The notes beneath the pieces are model-generated. The model was not told the DNA's origin and searched no databases. It saw only the letters and a program-made list of their open reading frames with translations. Below, one piece after another: positions 8,403 through 17,993 of a stretch of DNA of 64,000 nt. The stretch is from assembly GCF_000819445.1 (NCBI RefSeq), contig NZ_CP005286.1, forward strand, positions 2,542,001 to 2,606,000. The letters run 5' to 3'. Source of the stretch: Corynebacterium humireducens NBRC 106098 = DSM 45392 (GTDB taxonomy: Bacteria > Actinomycetota > Actinomycetes > Mycobacteriales > Mycobacteriaceae). The translations under genes and the position numbers were made by a program. Every line of letters begins with the position of its first letter. The first letter of the stretch is position 1.

Positions 8403-9611
8403 ATGGATGATCGCGAACACCGCAGGCGGCAGCACCCCCGCCCGCTCGGCCATTCCTCCGACCCCCGCGACTCCGAAGACTTCGTCCTCGGCCGCGACGG
8501 CAAGCCCCTCGTCGACCGCTACGGGCGCCCCGTGCGCCGCCGCTCCCCGCAGCGGCCACCGCGACGGGAACCGCAACGACCGCCGCGTCGAGAAGCACCC
8601 TCCCCGGCGGAACGCCCGCAGCAGTACATCCCGCCCCGCCAGAAGGCACCGCGCCGGCAGGTCGCCCCGCCGCCCCCGGCCGCACCGCGCCCCCGCCGCC
8701 GCCGGGCCCGGTCCACGGGGGGCCCGCTGCGGAAGCTCGGCTGGCTCGTCGCCGTCGTCCTGGTGCTGGCACTGTCGCTGACGCTGTGGGCCGACGCCCA
8801 GCTCAACCGCGTCCAGGCACTGCCCGAGCAGCGGGTGGCCAACACGGCGGGCACCAACTGGCTGCTCGTCGGCTCCGACTCCCGCCAGGGAATGAGCGAG
8901 GAGGACGCCGAACGCCTCGGCACCGGCGGCGACATCGGCGTCGGACGCACCGACACGATCATGCTGCTGCACATCCCCAACGGCGGGCAGGCGCGTCTGG
9001 TGTCCCTGCCGCGTGACTCCTACGTCACCATCCCCGGCTACGGCGACGACAAGATCAACGCCGCCTTCACGTACGGCGGACCGCAGCTCCTGACGGCCAC
9101 CGTCGAGAACGCCACCGGCCTGCGCATCGACCACTACGCCGAGATCGGCATGGGCGGACTGGCCAACGTCGTCGACGCCATCGGCGGCGTCGAGCTGTGT
9201 CCCGCCGAACCCATCAACGACCCCCTGGCCCGCCTGGACATCCAGGCCGGCTGCCAGACCATGGACGGCCCCACCGCCCTCGGCTACGTGCGCACCCGCG
9301 CCACCCCGATGGGCGACCTCGACCGCGTCGACCGGCAGCGGGAGTTCTTCGCCGCGCTCATCGACGAGGCCACCGCCCCCAACACCCTGCTCAACCCGCT
9401 GGAGTTCTTCCCCCTGGTGACCAGCACGGCGAACTCCTTCACCGTGGGCCGGGGCGACCACGTGTGGAACCTCGCCCGCGTGGGCCTGGCCATGCGCAGC
9501 GGCGTGCAGACCGAGACGGTGCCCGTCGGCGGTTTCGCGGACACCGCGGTGGGCAACGTCGTGCTGTGGGAGCCGGGTGCCACGGCGGCGCTGTGGGAGT
9601 CGATGCGGTAG
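8403..9611 (+). CDS. LytR-CpsA-Psr (LCP) family cell-wall ligase
   Basis: 402 aa. The family transfers lipid-linked glycopolymers to peptidoglycan; in Corynebacterium LCP proteins attach arabinogalactan. Residues 1-110 are a cytoplasmic Arg/Pro-rich tail, followed by one membrane helix (about 111-130) and an extracytoplasmic LCP domain. Visible hallmarks are L-L-V-G-S-D-S-R, G-R-T-D-T-I-M-L, L-P-R-D-S-Y-V and the arginine-rich D-R-V-D-R-Q-R-E-F, which bind the polyprenyl-pyrophosphate substrate. ATG 8403 is the first start after the pilus hairpin; no clear ribosome site precedes it. There is no C-terminal LytR_C domain, so it is an LcpB-like short form rather than LcpA (inference). Confidence 0.88.
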   Translation: MDDREHRRRQHPRPLGHSSDPRDSEDFVLGRDGKPLVDRYGRPVRRRSPQRPPRREPQRPPRREAPSPAERPQQYIPPRQKAPRRQVAPPPPAAPRPRRRRARSTGGPLRKLGWLVAVVLVLALSLTLWADAQLNRVQALPEQRVANTAGTNWLLVGSDSRQGMSEEDAERLGTGGDIGVGRTDTIMLLHIPNGGQARLVSLPRDSYVTIPGYGDDKINAAFTYGGPQLLTATVENATGLRIDHYAEIGMGGLANVVDAIGGVELCPAEPINDPLARLDIQAGCQTMDGPTALGYVRTRATPMGDLDRVDRQREFFAALIDEATAPNTLLNPLEFFPLVTSTANSFTVGRGDHVWNLARVGLAMRSGVQTETVPVGGFADTAVGNVVLWEPGATAALWESMR

Positions 9612-9631
9612 GTGCCCCCTGAATCAGTGAA

Positions 9632-9657
9632 AGGAGTGCGCAGCTGCGCACTCCTTC
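9632..9657. terminator. Bidirectional terminator between LCP and DUF5926 genes
   Basis: A 26-base perfect palindrome with 13-base arms (AAGGAGTGCGCAG and its complement) lies 20 bases after the LCP stop and 21 bases before the convergent DUF5926 stop. CCTT follows on the plus strand and an A/T-containing stretch lies on the other side, so it can serve both genes. Confidence 0.75.
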
Positions 9658-9678
9658 CTTGCCTGACCTGCGGTGATG

Positions 9679-10593
9679 CTAGCGGATGGTCACCTGACGG
9701 GACTTGATGTTCTGCAGCTGCTTGCGCTCGTCGGCGGTGAGCTGCTCCTCGTTGGCCACCTCGGCGGCGACGGCCTCGGAGACGCGGGTCAGCTCGGCGC
9801 CGTAGGCGTCGTGGGCGACGGTCGGGTCGAGGTCGAAGACCGGGACGATGATGCCGTGGGTGCGGAACACACCGGCGAACTTCGTGCCCTCACCGAGGTT
9901 GAGCTCACCACGGGCGGCGACGCGGGCCAGTGCGTTGAGCAGGCCGTCCTCGTTGTCGTCGGGGCGGACCCACCGGATGTGGGCCTTGCCGCCACCGGGG
10001 TTGACCCACCAGACGGCGCCGGGGATCTCGGTGTCGACGCGGTGGGACTCCACGACGGCGTCGTTGGCCTGCTGCAGGGCCTGCGCGGTGACCGGGTCCA
10101 GCTGGGTGCCCTCCGGCATCCACCAGTTGAAGTCCTGGTACTCGGCGATCTCCAGCTGTGCGTCGGCGGCGATGAGCTCGCTCAGCGCGGGCTGGGAACC
10201 GTCGGCCACGCCCTGCTCGAGGGTGGCGCCGGCGGCGGCGTCACGGACCCACGCCAGGGCGTAGGCCAGGTCGCGGCCCGGGTTCTGGGAGGGGATGCGG
10301 GTCTGCAGGGCTACGAAGGCCTCGTTGCCGTCCTCGCGGACCAGGGCGGCGGCCCCGCCGGGCAGGACGGTCGCGATGTAGACGTCACGGTCGGTGCCGG
10401 CGACAGCCACCTTGGCGGTCGCGGCGGGGACGAACTCCTGCAGGGCGATGAGGTCGGCCTCACCGCCGATGCCTCCGAAGGGGCGGGCGTCCTTCTCCAG
10501 GGCGGCGCGCTCGGCGGCGCGGGCAGCGAGCTTCGCCTGACGACGGCTCATGCCCTCGGGCAGGTTCTCGTTCTTCTTGTTCTTCTTGGCCAT
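9679..10593 (-). CDS. DUF5926 family protein
   Basis: 304 aa cytosolic protein of unknown function, conserved in actinobacteria and often mislabelled as SecA-related. It begins M-A-K-K-N-K-K, then a conserved L-P-E-G-M-S-R-R-Q-A-K-L-A-A-R-A-A-E-R basic helix. The rest is a mixed alpha/beta domain with no transmembrane segment and no catalytic motif that I recognise. It is the last gene of the leftward ldh-pyk2-GDPD run, starting 23 bases after the GDPD stop, so co-transcription is likely. Confidence 0.85.
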   Translation of the reverse strand: MAKKNKKNENLPEGMSRRQAKLAARAAERAALEKDARPFGGIGGEADLIALQEFVPAATAKVAVAGTDRDVYIATVLPGGAAALVREDGNEAFVALQTRIPSQNPGRDLAYALAWVRDAAAGATLEQGVADGSQPALSELIAADAQLEIAEYQDFNWWMPEGTQLDPVTAQALQQANDAVVESHRVDTEIPGAVWWVNPGGGKAHIRWVRPDDNEDGLLNALARVAARGELNLGEGTKFAGVFRTHGIIVPVFDLDPTVAHDAYGAELTRVSEAVAAEVANEEQLTADERKQLQNIKSRQVTIR

Positions 10594-10616
10594 GCGTCAA
10601 AGATACCCGGCGGGTC

Positions 10617-11348
10617 CTAGCCGGACGCGCCCAACACCTGCAACGCCAGGGAGACCTCGTCCGTGGCGATCATGTCCACGCCCTGTTCGCAGGCCCAGAG
10701 CATGTCCTCGGGGTCGTTGACGGTCCACATGTAGGTGGGCAGCCCCTGCCTGCCGATGAGGGAGGGTCTCATCTTCGCCCGCAGCAGCGACAGCCCCAGC
10801 CCGGTCGGCCTGCCCGGGTGGACGTCCAGGGGGTTGGCCCAGCGCTCGTACTTGCGGCGCAGGTGGATGCGGTCGATGTGGGGTGCAAGGCGGCGCATGC
10901 GCACGATGGCGCTGGCGGCGAAGGAGATGACGTGGATACGTTCGTCCCGTTCCATGCCGTGGTGCCGCAGCACGCGCACGACCTGTTCCTCGACCATCGG
11001 GCCGTAGCGGGAGGGGTGCTTGGTCTCGATGTAGAGGTGCTTGTCCGTCGGCTCCACCATCTCCAGCAGCTCCGGGAGGGTGAGCATGTCCTGCGGCAGC
11101 TCGGCGGTGCCGTAGTTGTGGTCACGCAGGGCGTCCACCGTCATGCGGGAGACCCGCCCGGAGCCGTCCGCGACGCGGTCGATGAGCGGGTCATGCAACA
11201 CCACCACCTCCCCGTCGAGGCTGAGGCGTACATCGCACTCGATGCCGTGGACGGGCAGTTCCAGCGCCCGCTCGAAGGCGACGGGCGTCAACTCGGGGTA
11301 CTTCGCGGAGTAACCGCGGTGGGCGATGATCCTGGGTGCGGCGGTCAT
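10617..11348 (-). CDS. Glycerophosphodiester phosphodiesterase
   Basis: 243 aa enzyme that hydrolyses glycerophosphodiesters to glycerol-3-phosphate and an alcohol. Signature residues are visible: I-A-H-R-G-Y-S near the N-terminus, E-C-D-V-R-L-S-L-D-G and V-L-H-D-P, the conserved His-Arg, Glu-x-Asp and His-Asp sets that bind the metal and substrate. No signal peptide is seen, so it should be cytosolic. Its ATG follows the pyk2 stop directly (TAGATG), indicating translational coupling in the ldh-pyk2 operon. Confidence 0.9.
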   Translation of the reverse strand: MTAAPRIIAHRGYSAKYPELTPVAFERALELPVHGIECDVRLSLDGEVVVLHDPLIDRVADGSGRVSRMTVDALRDHNYGTAELPQDMLTLPELLEMVEPTDKHLYIETKHPSRYGPMVEEQVVRVLRHHGMERDERIHVISFAASAIVRMRRLAPHIDRIHLRRKYERWANPLDVHPGRPTGLGLSLLRAKMRPSLIGRQGLPTYMWTVNDPEDMLWACEQGVDMIATDEVSLALQVLGASG

Positions 11349-13220
11349 CTACTCATTCCCGGGCATCCAGCTCGAGATCTGGCGGAGCATCTGGCGGTTC
11401 TTGCGCTGGGAACGGCCGAGCTTGGTCGACAGGGTGTGGAGGATGCGGATCGCGTCGGTGATGTGCGGGCCCTTGTTGAGCATCACGGCCTCGGAGCGCA
11501 GGGCGTACGCGGCGTCGGTGATCTCGGCGCGGGTCGGCAGGCCGGACTTGGCCAGGTTCTCGAGCACCTGGGTGGCCATGATGACGGGCACGTGGGCGGC
11601 CTCCGCCATCTGGGCGATGAGGCGCGGGACCTCGGCCATGCGCTCGAAGCCGAGCTCGACGGCCAGGTCGCCGCGGGCGATCATGACTCCGAGGTTGGGG
11701 TGGCGCATGCCGGCGAGCAGGACGCTGCACAGGCCCTCGTAGGCGGGGATCGTCTCGATCTTGAGCACGATGCCGAGGTTGCGGACGCGCTCCGGGTCGT
11801 CGGACTCCTGCGCGATCTGCTCGAGGGTGTCGAGCACGAAGTTGACGTCGTCGGCGTCGCGAATGAAGGAGACGTTCGCGATGTCACCGTGCTCGGCCAC
11901 GAAGCGGAACGCCTCGATGTCCTCCTCGGTGAGGCTCGGCAGCGGCAGGACGGTGTCCGGCAGGTTGATGCCCTTGTACGCGGCGAGCTTGGTGCCCTCC
12001 GGCCCGGCGTAGGTCACCTCGAGGCGCACCTCGTGGTGGCCCTGCTCCGTGACCTGCTTGTCGACGGCGCGGGCGGCGATCGAGCCGTCGTCGAAAAGCA
12101 CCTTCTGCCCGACCTCGATGGCGGCGACGGCCTCCGGCAGCGTGCAGCCGATGCGCGGGGTGACGTCCGGGGCGACGACGGCGGGGGTCTGGTCGTCGGT
12201 GAGGATGAGCGTGTCTCCGATGCTCAGACGCAGGCGCTGCTCGGTCGGCGGGACGCCGGAGACGCGGGTCTTGGTCCAGTCGGTCTCGAGGAGGGTGGAG
12301 TTGGAGACGTAGGCGTTGCGACGCCCCTCCAGCAGCACCCCCTGCCCCTCGATGCGGGTGACGGTGAACCGGCGCTTCGCGTCGCGGTTGTCGTGGAAGG
12401 TGATCTCGGAGCCGATCTCCAGGGCCTCCAGCCAGTCACGCTCGACGCGCAGCGGCAGCGTCGGGCGGCCCGGCAGTCCGGCGGGGACCGGCGGGACCTC
12501 GTCGTCGGCCAGGTCGGCGGGGGTGAGCCAGATCTTCGACGGGGTGACCACCACGCCGGTGTCCTCGCGGGTGACGCGGGCGCGGCCGACCTCCGGGCCC
12601 GGCTCGATCTCCCCGGTGCGGACCTTCGGGCCCGCCAGGTCCATGGCGATCCTGATCTCCCGGCCGGCCTCGCGGGCGGCGGTGTGGACGTTGTCGATCA
12701 TGCGCCTCCACACCTCGGGGCCGTCGTGGGCGCAGTTGATGCGGGCCAGCTCCATGCCGGCCTCGACGAAACCGCGGACCAGGTCGAGGTCCTCGCCTGC
12801 CTCCGTCGGCAGGGTCACCATGATGCGGGAGTGCGTCTCCTCGGAGGAGTAGCCGAGGAGCTGCAGGGCGTGGTCCTCGAGGATGTCGTCGGCGGTGGCG
12901 AAGGCGTCACGGACCTCGCTGCCGGTGTACTTGAGCTGCTCACCGTTGTAGGCGGAGAGCACGTTCCGCGCCGCGTGGAGACGGGCGAGGACGGCCGGCT
13001 CCGCCGTCGACAGGCGGGTGGCGCCGATGGAGGCCAGGCCGCCCTGGACCGCGCGGACGTCGTGCTGCCGCAGCTCGGCGTAGTGGACGAGGTTCACCGC
13101 GCCGTGGCGGTGGTTCTCGGCGACCCGCCCGATCGCGGGGGCCACCTGCTCCTCGACCTCCTTGAGGCAGTCGATGAGACCGTCGACCTCGGTGATCAGT
13201 TCCTGCAGCCTGGCATCCAC
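11349..13220 (-). CDS. pyk2: Atypical pyruvate kinase, Pyk2 type
   Basis: 623 aa from a GTG start at 13220, chosen because GGGAGGA lies 5 bases upstream; an ATG at 13265 lacks such a site. Residues about 1-125 form a helical N-terminal extension not found in standard pyruvate kinases. The barrel then follows with diverged but recognisable motifs: A-R-I-N-C-A-H-D, M-D-L-A-G-P-K-V-R-T-G, S-F-I-R-D-A-D-D-V, L-K-I-E, M-I-A-R-G-D-L-A-V-E and M-A-T-Q-V-L-E-N, with an enlarged B-domain. The usual C-terminal allosteric domain is largely absent. In C. glutamicum the gene downstream of ldhA encodes the second pyruvate kinase used under oxygen limitation; this gene has the same place, 87 bases after ldh. 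Confidence 0.85.
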   Translation of the reverse strand: MDARLQELITEVDGLIDCLKEVEEQVAPAIGRVAENHRHGAVNLVHYAELRQHDVRAVQGGLASIGATRLSTAEPAVLARLHAARNVLSAYNGEQLKYTGSEVRDAFATADDILEDHALQLLGYSSEETHSRIMVTLPTEAGEDLDLVRGFVEAGMELARINCAHDGPEVWRRMIDNVHTAAREAGREIRIAMDLAGPKVRTGEIEPGPEVGRARVTREDTGVVVTPSKIWLTPADLADDEVPPVPAGLPGRPTLPLRVERDWLEALEIGSEITFHDNRDAKRRFTVTRIEGQGVLLEGRRNAYVSNSTLLETDWTKTRVSGVPPTEQRLRLSIGDTLILTDDQTPAVVAPDVTPRIGCTLPEAVAAIEVGQKVLFDDGSIAARAVDKQVTEQGHHEVRLEVTYAGPEGTKLAAYKGINLPDTVLPLPSLTEEDIEAFRFVAEHGDIANVSFIRDADDVNFVLDTLEQIAQESDDPERVRNLGIVLKIETIPAYEGLCSVLLAGMRHPNLGVMIARGDLAVELGFERMAEVPRLIAQMAEAAHVPVIMATQVLENLAKSGLPTRAEITDAAYALRSEAVMLNKGPHITDAIRILHTLSTKLGRSQRKNRQMLRQISSWMPGNE

Positions 13221-13307
13221 GGCTGTCCTCCCGTACGCGCACGACAAAATGGGTGATACCCCCATATTGTGCCTGTGTTCGGGAGGTTCGGCATCTCGGG
13301 GAAGCCG

Positions 13308-14261
13308 TCAGTCGGCGGGGAAGAACTCCTCCTTGATCGCGCGCAGCGTGTCAGCCGAGTGGGCGAAGCGCTCCGCCTCGTGCTCGTTGAGCTTCAGCTC
13401 GACCGTGCGGGCGATTCCGGCGCGGTTGATGATCGCCGGGGTGCCGATGTAGAGGTCCTTCTGCCCGTACTCGCCGTCGAGGTACGCGGACACCGGCAGA
13501 GCGACGTCCTGGTTCTGGATGATCGCCTTCGTGATGCGCGCCAGGCCCATGCCGATGCCGTAGGAGGTGGAGCCCTTGGCGTCGATGATCTCGTAGGCGG
13601 CGTCGCGGGTCTCCTCGAAGATCTTCTCGATCCGCTCCGAGAAACCCTCCTCCTTCTCCGCGCTGGCCGACAGCGGCACGCCCGCGATGGTGGCGGTGGA
13701 GACGACCGGCAGCTCGGTGTCGCCGTGCTCGCCGACGATGTAGGCGTGGATGGAGGTCGGCGAGGTGTGGAACAGTTCGCCCAGCATGAAGCGGTAGCGG
13801 GCGGAGTCGAGGACCGTGCCCGAGCCGATCACCTGGTGGTGGTCGAGGCCCGAGTAGCGCCACACGGCGTACGTGAGGATGTCGACCGGGTTGGTGGCGA
13901 CCAGGAAGATGCCGTCGAAGCCGTGGCCCATGACCTCGTCGACGATGGACTTCATGATCCTCATGTTCTTGTCGACGAGCTGCAGCCGCGTCTCGCCGGG
14001 CTTCTGTGCGGCACCGGCGCAGATGACGACGATCGCCGCTTCGCGGCAGTCCTCGTAGGTGCCCTCGGTGACGCGGGTGCGGGAGCTGGACCACACCACG
14101 CCGTGGTTGAGGTCCATGACGTTGCCGCGGAGCTTCTTCTCGTCGATGTCGATGATGGCCAGGTGGTCGACGGTGCCCTGGTTGACCAGTGCGTAGGCGT
14201 ACGCGACGCCGACGTCGCCGGCGCCGATGAGGACCACTTTGTTTCCGACTGCAGTGCGCAT
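13308..14261 (-). CDS. ldh: L-lactate dehydrogenase
   Basis: 317 aa NAD-dependent enzyme that reduces pyruvate to L-lactate. Start ATG 14261 has CGGAGA 4 bases upstream and gives the family's usual length; an upstream in-frame ATG at 14312 would add an unrelated 17-residue leader. Motifs: [10 protein letters not shown] (NAD-binding), D-x-D after beta-2, [12 protein letters not shown] (substrate-binding loop), [15 protein letters not shown] and G-E-H-G-D-T-E (catalytic His). It is the first gene of the ldh-pyk2-GDPD-DUF5926 run. Confidence 0.95.
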   Translation of the reverse strand: MRTAVGNKVVLIGAGDVGVAYAYALVNQGTVDHLAIIDIDEKKLRGNVMDLNHGVVWSSSRTRVTEGTYEDCREAAIVVICAGAAQKPGETRLQLVDKNMRIMKSIVDEVMGHGFDGIFLVATNPVDILTYAVWRYSGLDHHQVIGSGTVLDSARYRFMLGELFHTSPTSIHAYIVGEHGDTELPVVSTATIAGVPLSASAEKEEGFSERIEKIFEETRDAAYEIIDAKGSTSYGIGMGLARITKAIIQNQDVALPVSAYLDGEYGQKDLYIGTPAIINRAGIARTVELKLNEHEAERFAHSADTLRAIKEEFFPAD

Positions 14262-14347
14262 GGGGTCTCCGTGCTTCCGAATGTGTCCGAATGACTGTCG
14301 ATGTACAATCACCCCCTATTATGCCCCTTTCCGATCGGGCAGGCAGT

Positions 14348-14363
14348 GTGTAATGCGCTACAC
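14348..14363. promoter_or_regulatory. Imperfect palindrome upstream of ldh (CRP/GlxR-like)
   Basis: GTGTAATGCGCTACAC has inverted GTGTA/TACAC arms. It lies 87 bases upstream of the ldh start and 27 bases upstream of the divergent hydrolase. It partly resembles the TGTGA-N6-TCACA site of the CRP-type regulator GlxR, which is known to act on ldhA in C. glutamicum. The match to consensus is incomplete. Confidence 0.4.
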
Positions 14364-14389
14364 CTGATTCTCTGCCACACTCAGTGGTC

Positions 14390-16201
14390 ATGAGGGGCCA
14401 CCACCTGCGCCGTGCACTGACCTTCGTCGCACCCGCCGCCGTCGCCACGCTCCGCGCCGTGGCGTTCGGCCTCGAGGTGGTCAACGACCTCACCCCCGGC
14501 ATCCGCATGACCCGCCGCCGACGCCTCCCTCAGCACCTCGGCGCCGGGATCCTCGGCGCGGAGGTCGCCACCTGGTGGGCCGTGTCCCCCTCCCTGCTGC
14601 CCCGCCCGTGGTGGGTGACCGCCGCCAACGTCGCCATCGTGCAGGGCGTCGGCCACGTGGGCGCCACCGCCCTCGCCTACGTGCTGCGCCGCTGGCTCCC
14701 CCCGACGAACTGGTTCTGGACGGGCACCGGACACACCGTCGTCGCCGTGGTCACCGCCAACGCCCTGCTCCTCAGCCTGCGCCGCCAGACCCAGCAGGCG
14801 CGGATGGTGGGCGTCGGCAGACGGCGCGGACGCTCCCACGCCCTCATCGGCGGGCTCGTGGGCACCGCCGGGTACGGCGTCCTCCTCCTGCTCGGCGACG
14901 CCGCCCAGGCCTCCGTCGACCGCCTCGGCGCCCGCCTGGCCCGGCACATGCCCCTGTGGGTCGCGTGGCCGCTGGCCGCCGGGGGCCTCACGTGGCTCGC
15001 GCTGCTGCTCAGCGACAAGGTCCTCGTCCGCCGCATCCTCGCCGACATGTCACGCCAGGCCAGCGTGGTCAACCAGTCCGTGTTCCCCGGCTCGATGATG
15101 CCCTGGGAGCCCGAGCGCTCCGGCTCCCCCTGGTCACTGGAGCCGTGGTCGGCGGTCGGTTCCCAGGGTCGCGCGGTGCTCTCCCTCGGGCCGCGCGCCC
15201 GCGACATCCACGAGGTCACCGGCCTCGACGAAACCCACGAACCCATCCGCCTGTTCGTCGGCCTCGTCCCCGGCCGTTCCCTCGAGGCCGCGGCCCAGCT
15301 CATCCTCGCGGAGATGGACCGGACCGGCGCTTTCCGACGCGACACCCTCGTCATCCAGACCTCCGCCGGCACCGGCTGGATCACCGACTGGTCCGTCGGC
15401 GCCGTCGAGTTCCTCACCGGCGGCAACTGCGCCACCATGGCCATGCAGTACTCCTACCTGCCCTCGCCGGTGTCCTACGTCGTCGACCGTGACACCCCCG
15501 TCCGCGCCTCCCGCATCCTCATCTCCGCGGTGCTCTCCCGCCTCGCGCAGATGGACCCGGCGGACCGCCCGCGCCTCTACGTCGCCGGCGAGTCCCTCGG
15601 CGCCTACGGCATCGCCGACTCCTTCGCCGACCTCGACGAGCTGCTGGAACGCACCGACGGCGCCCTGCTCACCGGCGCGCCCCGCTTCACCCGCCTCATC
15701 CGCGACCTCACCCGCTCCCGCGACCCCGGCTCCCCCGAACGCGTCCCCGTCATCGACGGCGGCCGCCACGTCCGCTTCGCCGCCCGCCCCCTGCACCTGC
15801 ATCAGGACGTCCACGGCATGCCCTTCCCCCACGCCTGGGAGCACCCGCGGGTGGTCATCGGGCAGCACGCCTCCGACCCGATCGTGTGGTGGGACCGGCG
15901 GCTCTACTGGCGCCGCCCCGACTGGCTCACCGAGCCCGGTTCCCGCGGCATCCGCGCACCCCGTCCGCAGCACCTCGACGTGGTCCCCGGCATGCGCTGG
16001 GTGCCGTTCGTCTCCGGCTGGCAGGTCGGCCTCGACCAGCTCACGTCCGTCTCCGTGCCGGGCGGGCACGGGCACAACTACCACTCCGAGATGCTCTGGT
16101 ACTGGGACGCCGTCCTCGGCGACCACGCCACCGTGCGGCTCACGCGGCCGCTGGCGCTGCGGATGGCGGCGTTCATCCGGACGGACTCGATCAGGCGGTG
16201 A
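14390..16201 (+). CDS. Membrane-anchored alpha/beta-hydrolase (Abhydrolase_9 type)
   Basis: 603 aa. The N-terminal half has four or five membrane helices (about residues 40-215, e.g. W-V-T-A-A-N-V-A-I-V and A-L-I-G-G-L-V-G-T). The C-terminal half is an alpha/beta-hydrolase with the nucleophile elbow G-E-S-L-G-A-Y-G near residue 400 and a late catalytic His in G-G-H-G-H-N-Y-H. This matches the actinobacterial families with the Abhydrolase_9 N- and C-terminal domains; no substrate is known. ATG 14390 is used; GTG 14384 is equally possible and no ribosome site is seen. The 3' end overlaps the convergent phosphatase by 11 bases. Confidence 0.8.
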   Translation: MRGHHLRRALTFVAPAAVATLRAVAFGLEVVNDLTPGIRMTRRRRLPQHLGAGILGAEVATWWAVSPSLLPRPWWVTAANVAIVQGVGHVGATALAYVLRRWLPPTNWFWTGTGHTVVAVVTANALLLSLRRQTQQARMVGVGRRRGRSHALIGGLVGTAGYGVLLLLGDAAQASVDRLGARLARHMPLWVAWPLAAGGLTWLALLLSDKVLVRRILADMSRQASVVNQSVFPGSMMPWEPERSGSPWSLEPWSAVGSQGRAVLSLGPRARDIHEVTGLDETHEPIRLFVGLVPGRSLEAAAQLILAEMDRTGAFRRDTLVIQTSAGTGWITDWSVGAVEFLTGGNCATMAMQYSYLPSPVSYVVDRDTPVRASRILISAVLSRLAQMDPADRPRLYVAGESLGAYGIADSFADLDELLERTDGALLTGAPRFTRLIRDLTRSRDPGSPERVPVIDGGRHVRFAARPLHLHQDVHGMPFPHAWEHPRVVIGQHASDPIVWWDRRLYWRRPDWLTEPGSRGIRAPRPQHLDVVPGMRWVPFVSGWQVGLDQLTSVSVPGGHGHNYHSEMLWYWDAVLGDHATVRLTRPLALRMAAFIRTDSIRR

Positions 16202-17900
16202 CCAGGGCGCCGTCGTAACGCATGCGCAGCGCCTCGGTGACGGGCGAACCGGCGACGGTGACGTCGGCGACGCGGTGCCAGGACATCTCCACGTGCGTGG
16301 GCCGGACGGTGAGGATGGCGTAGCCGTGGGCGTCGAGGTCCACGTGGCTGATGTGGCGGTTGTGCGCGAGGACGTGACGCTCCGCGGTCTGCGAGACCGG
16401 GTTGTCCTCCGCCGCGCCGAGGAACTCGTCGACGTTGGCCGCCGTGACCGAGGAGCACACCAGCTCGGCGGCCACCACGCGGTCCCTGTGCCAGATGTGG
16501 TTGGCCCACTCGGAGTGGATGTCACCGGCGAGGAAGACGGTCCGGCCGTGCGCGTGCTGCTCCGCCAGCTGCGCGAGCAGACGGTCCCGGTCCGCCACGT
16601 AGCCGTCCCACTGGTCGACGTTGACGGGGGTGCCGGCGACGTCGAGGCCGACCATCCCCGTCAGCTGGGCACGCAGCTGGTGGTCGATGTGCACCAGGTT
16701 GAGCGGTGCCAGCATGACGGACGTGCCGATGAGGTTCCAGCCCGTGTTCGCGGTGGCCAGGCGCGCGGAGAGCCACGAGAACTGTTCGCCGCCCATGATG
16801 GTGCGGTCCACGGAGGTGCGGGCCGCGGGCTGGAGCATGCCCGGCGCGCTGCGGTGGGAACGCAGGTCGAGCATGTGCAGCTCCGCGAGGCGGCCGAAAC
16901 GCAGCGTGCGGTAGATGCGTCCCCCACGCGACGGGGAGGTGCCGCGGACGGGCAGCCACTCGAGGTAGGCCTGCATGGCGGCGTCGCGGCGCGTCTCCCA
17001 GTCCCCGTGGAAGTCGCTGTGTCCCTCGGCGCCGCCGGCCCAGGAGTCGTTGGCGATCTCGTGGTCGTCCCAGGTGACCACCCACGGGGCGGCTGCGTGG
17101 GCGTCCTGGAGCTCGACGTCGCGCCGGTAGTGCCCGTATCGCGAACGGTAGTCGGCGAGGGTGCGGATTTCCCACGTGGGCACGTGCGGGCGGACGACGC
17201 CGTACTTCCCCGCGTAGTCGCCGGAGGCGTACTCGTAGATGTAGTCGCCCAGGTGGACGACCACGTCGACCTCCCCGGCGTGCGCCCGCCGCGCGATGTC
17301 CGAGTAGGCGGAGAAGTAGCCCGCCTCGAAGTTCGCGCAGGAGCACACCGCCAGGGAGAGCTTCCCGATTTCCGCCTCGTCCGCCGGGGCCGTCCGCGTC
17401 CGCCCGGCGCGTGACACCCGCCCGGCGTGCTCGCCGTCGAGGACGGTGAAGCGGTACCAGTAGACGGTGTCCGGCTGCAGTCCGAAGGGGTCGACGTGGA
17501 CGGTGTGGTCGTGGGCGGCGCGGGCGGTGGTGGCCCCGGCGCGCGCCAGCCGGCGGAACTCCGGGTCGGCGGCGACCTCCCAGCGGACGTTCACGTCGGG
17601 GCCGAGGCCGGAGCCGGGCACGCACTCCGGGGTGGGGGTCACGCGGGTCCACAGGATCACGGAGTTGGGCACCGGGTCGCCCGAGGCCACGCCGTGCATG
17701 AACACGTGGTGCTCCGGCGCAGCGTAGGGCTGCGGGGCGTGGAGGGTGTCAAGGTCCACGTCCGCCCAGGCCTGCACGTCCGAGGCGCGCACGCGGGCGA
17801 GCGAGCTCGGGGCGGCCGCGGCGGCACCGGCGATGAGGGTGCCCTGCAGCAGGCCCCGTCGCGTGATCCGGTGTTCGCCTGTTTGCCTCACGCTGGTCAT
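16191..17900 (-). CDS. PhoD-type alkaline phosphatase/phosphodiesterase, Tat-exported
   Basis: 569 aa from ATG 17900; a GTG at 17948 would add 16 residues and neither has a ribosome site. An N-terminal twin-arginine signal (I-T-R-R-G-L-L-Q-G) is followed by an Ala-rich helix, indicating folded export with metal. A PhoD N-terminal beta domain (about 45-140) precedes the metallophosphoesterase domain with V-H-L-G-D-Y-I-Y-E-Y, T-W-D-D-H-E-I-A-N-D and A-G-D-I-H-S-E-W, which coordinate Fe and Ca in the family. It is expected to release phosphate from phosphodiesters outside the membrane. No Pho-box was identified. Confidence 0.88.
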   Translation of the reverse strand: MTSVRQTGEHRITRRGLLQGTLIAGAAAAAPSSLARVRASDVQAWADVDLDTLHAPQPYAAPEHHVFMHGVASGDPVPNSVILWTRVTPTPECVPGSGLGPDVNVRWEVAADPEFRRLARAGATTARAAHDHTVHVDPFGLQPDTVYWYRFTVLDGEHAGRVSRAGRTRTAPADEAEIGKLSLAVCSCANFEAGYFSAYSDIARRAHAGEVDVVVHLGDYIYEYASGDYAGKYGVVRPHVPTWEIRTLADYRSRYGHYRRDVELQDAHAAAPWVVTWDDHEIANDSWAGGAEGHSDFHGDWETRRDAAMQAYLEWLPVRGTSPSRGGRIYRTLRFGRLAELHMLDLRSHRSAPGMLQPAARTSVDRTIMGGEQFSWLSARLATANTGWNLIGTSVMLAPLNLVHIDHQLRAQLTGMVGLDVAGTPVNVDQWDGYVADRDRLLAQLAEQHAHGRTVFLAGDIHSEWANHIWHRDRVVAAELVCSSVTAANVDEFLGAAEDNPVSQTAERHVLAHNRHISHVDLDAHGYAILTVRPTHVEMSWHRVADVTVAGSPVTEALRMRYDGALVTA

Positions 17901-17993
17901 TATGGGCGTTGTCCAGCGGTTTCGCAGCACAACGGGGGAAGTGTTCACGCTGGCTTCATAAAGGTCACGGCACCGTCATTTATGGTGTGACCC

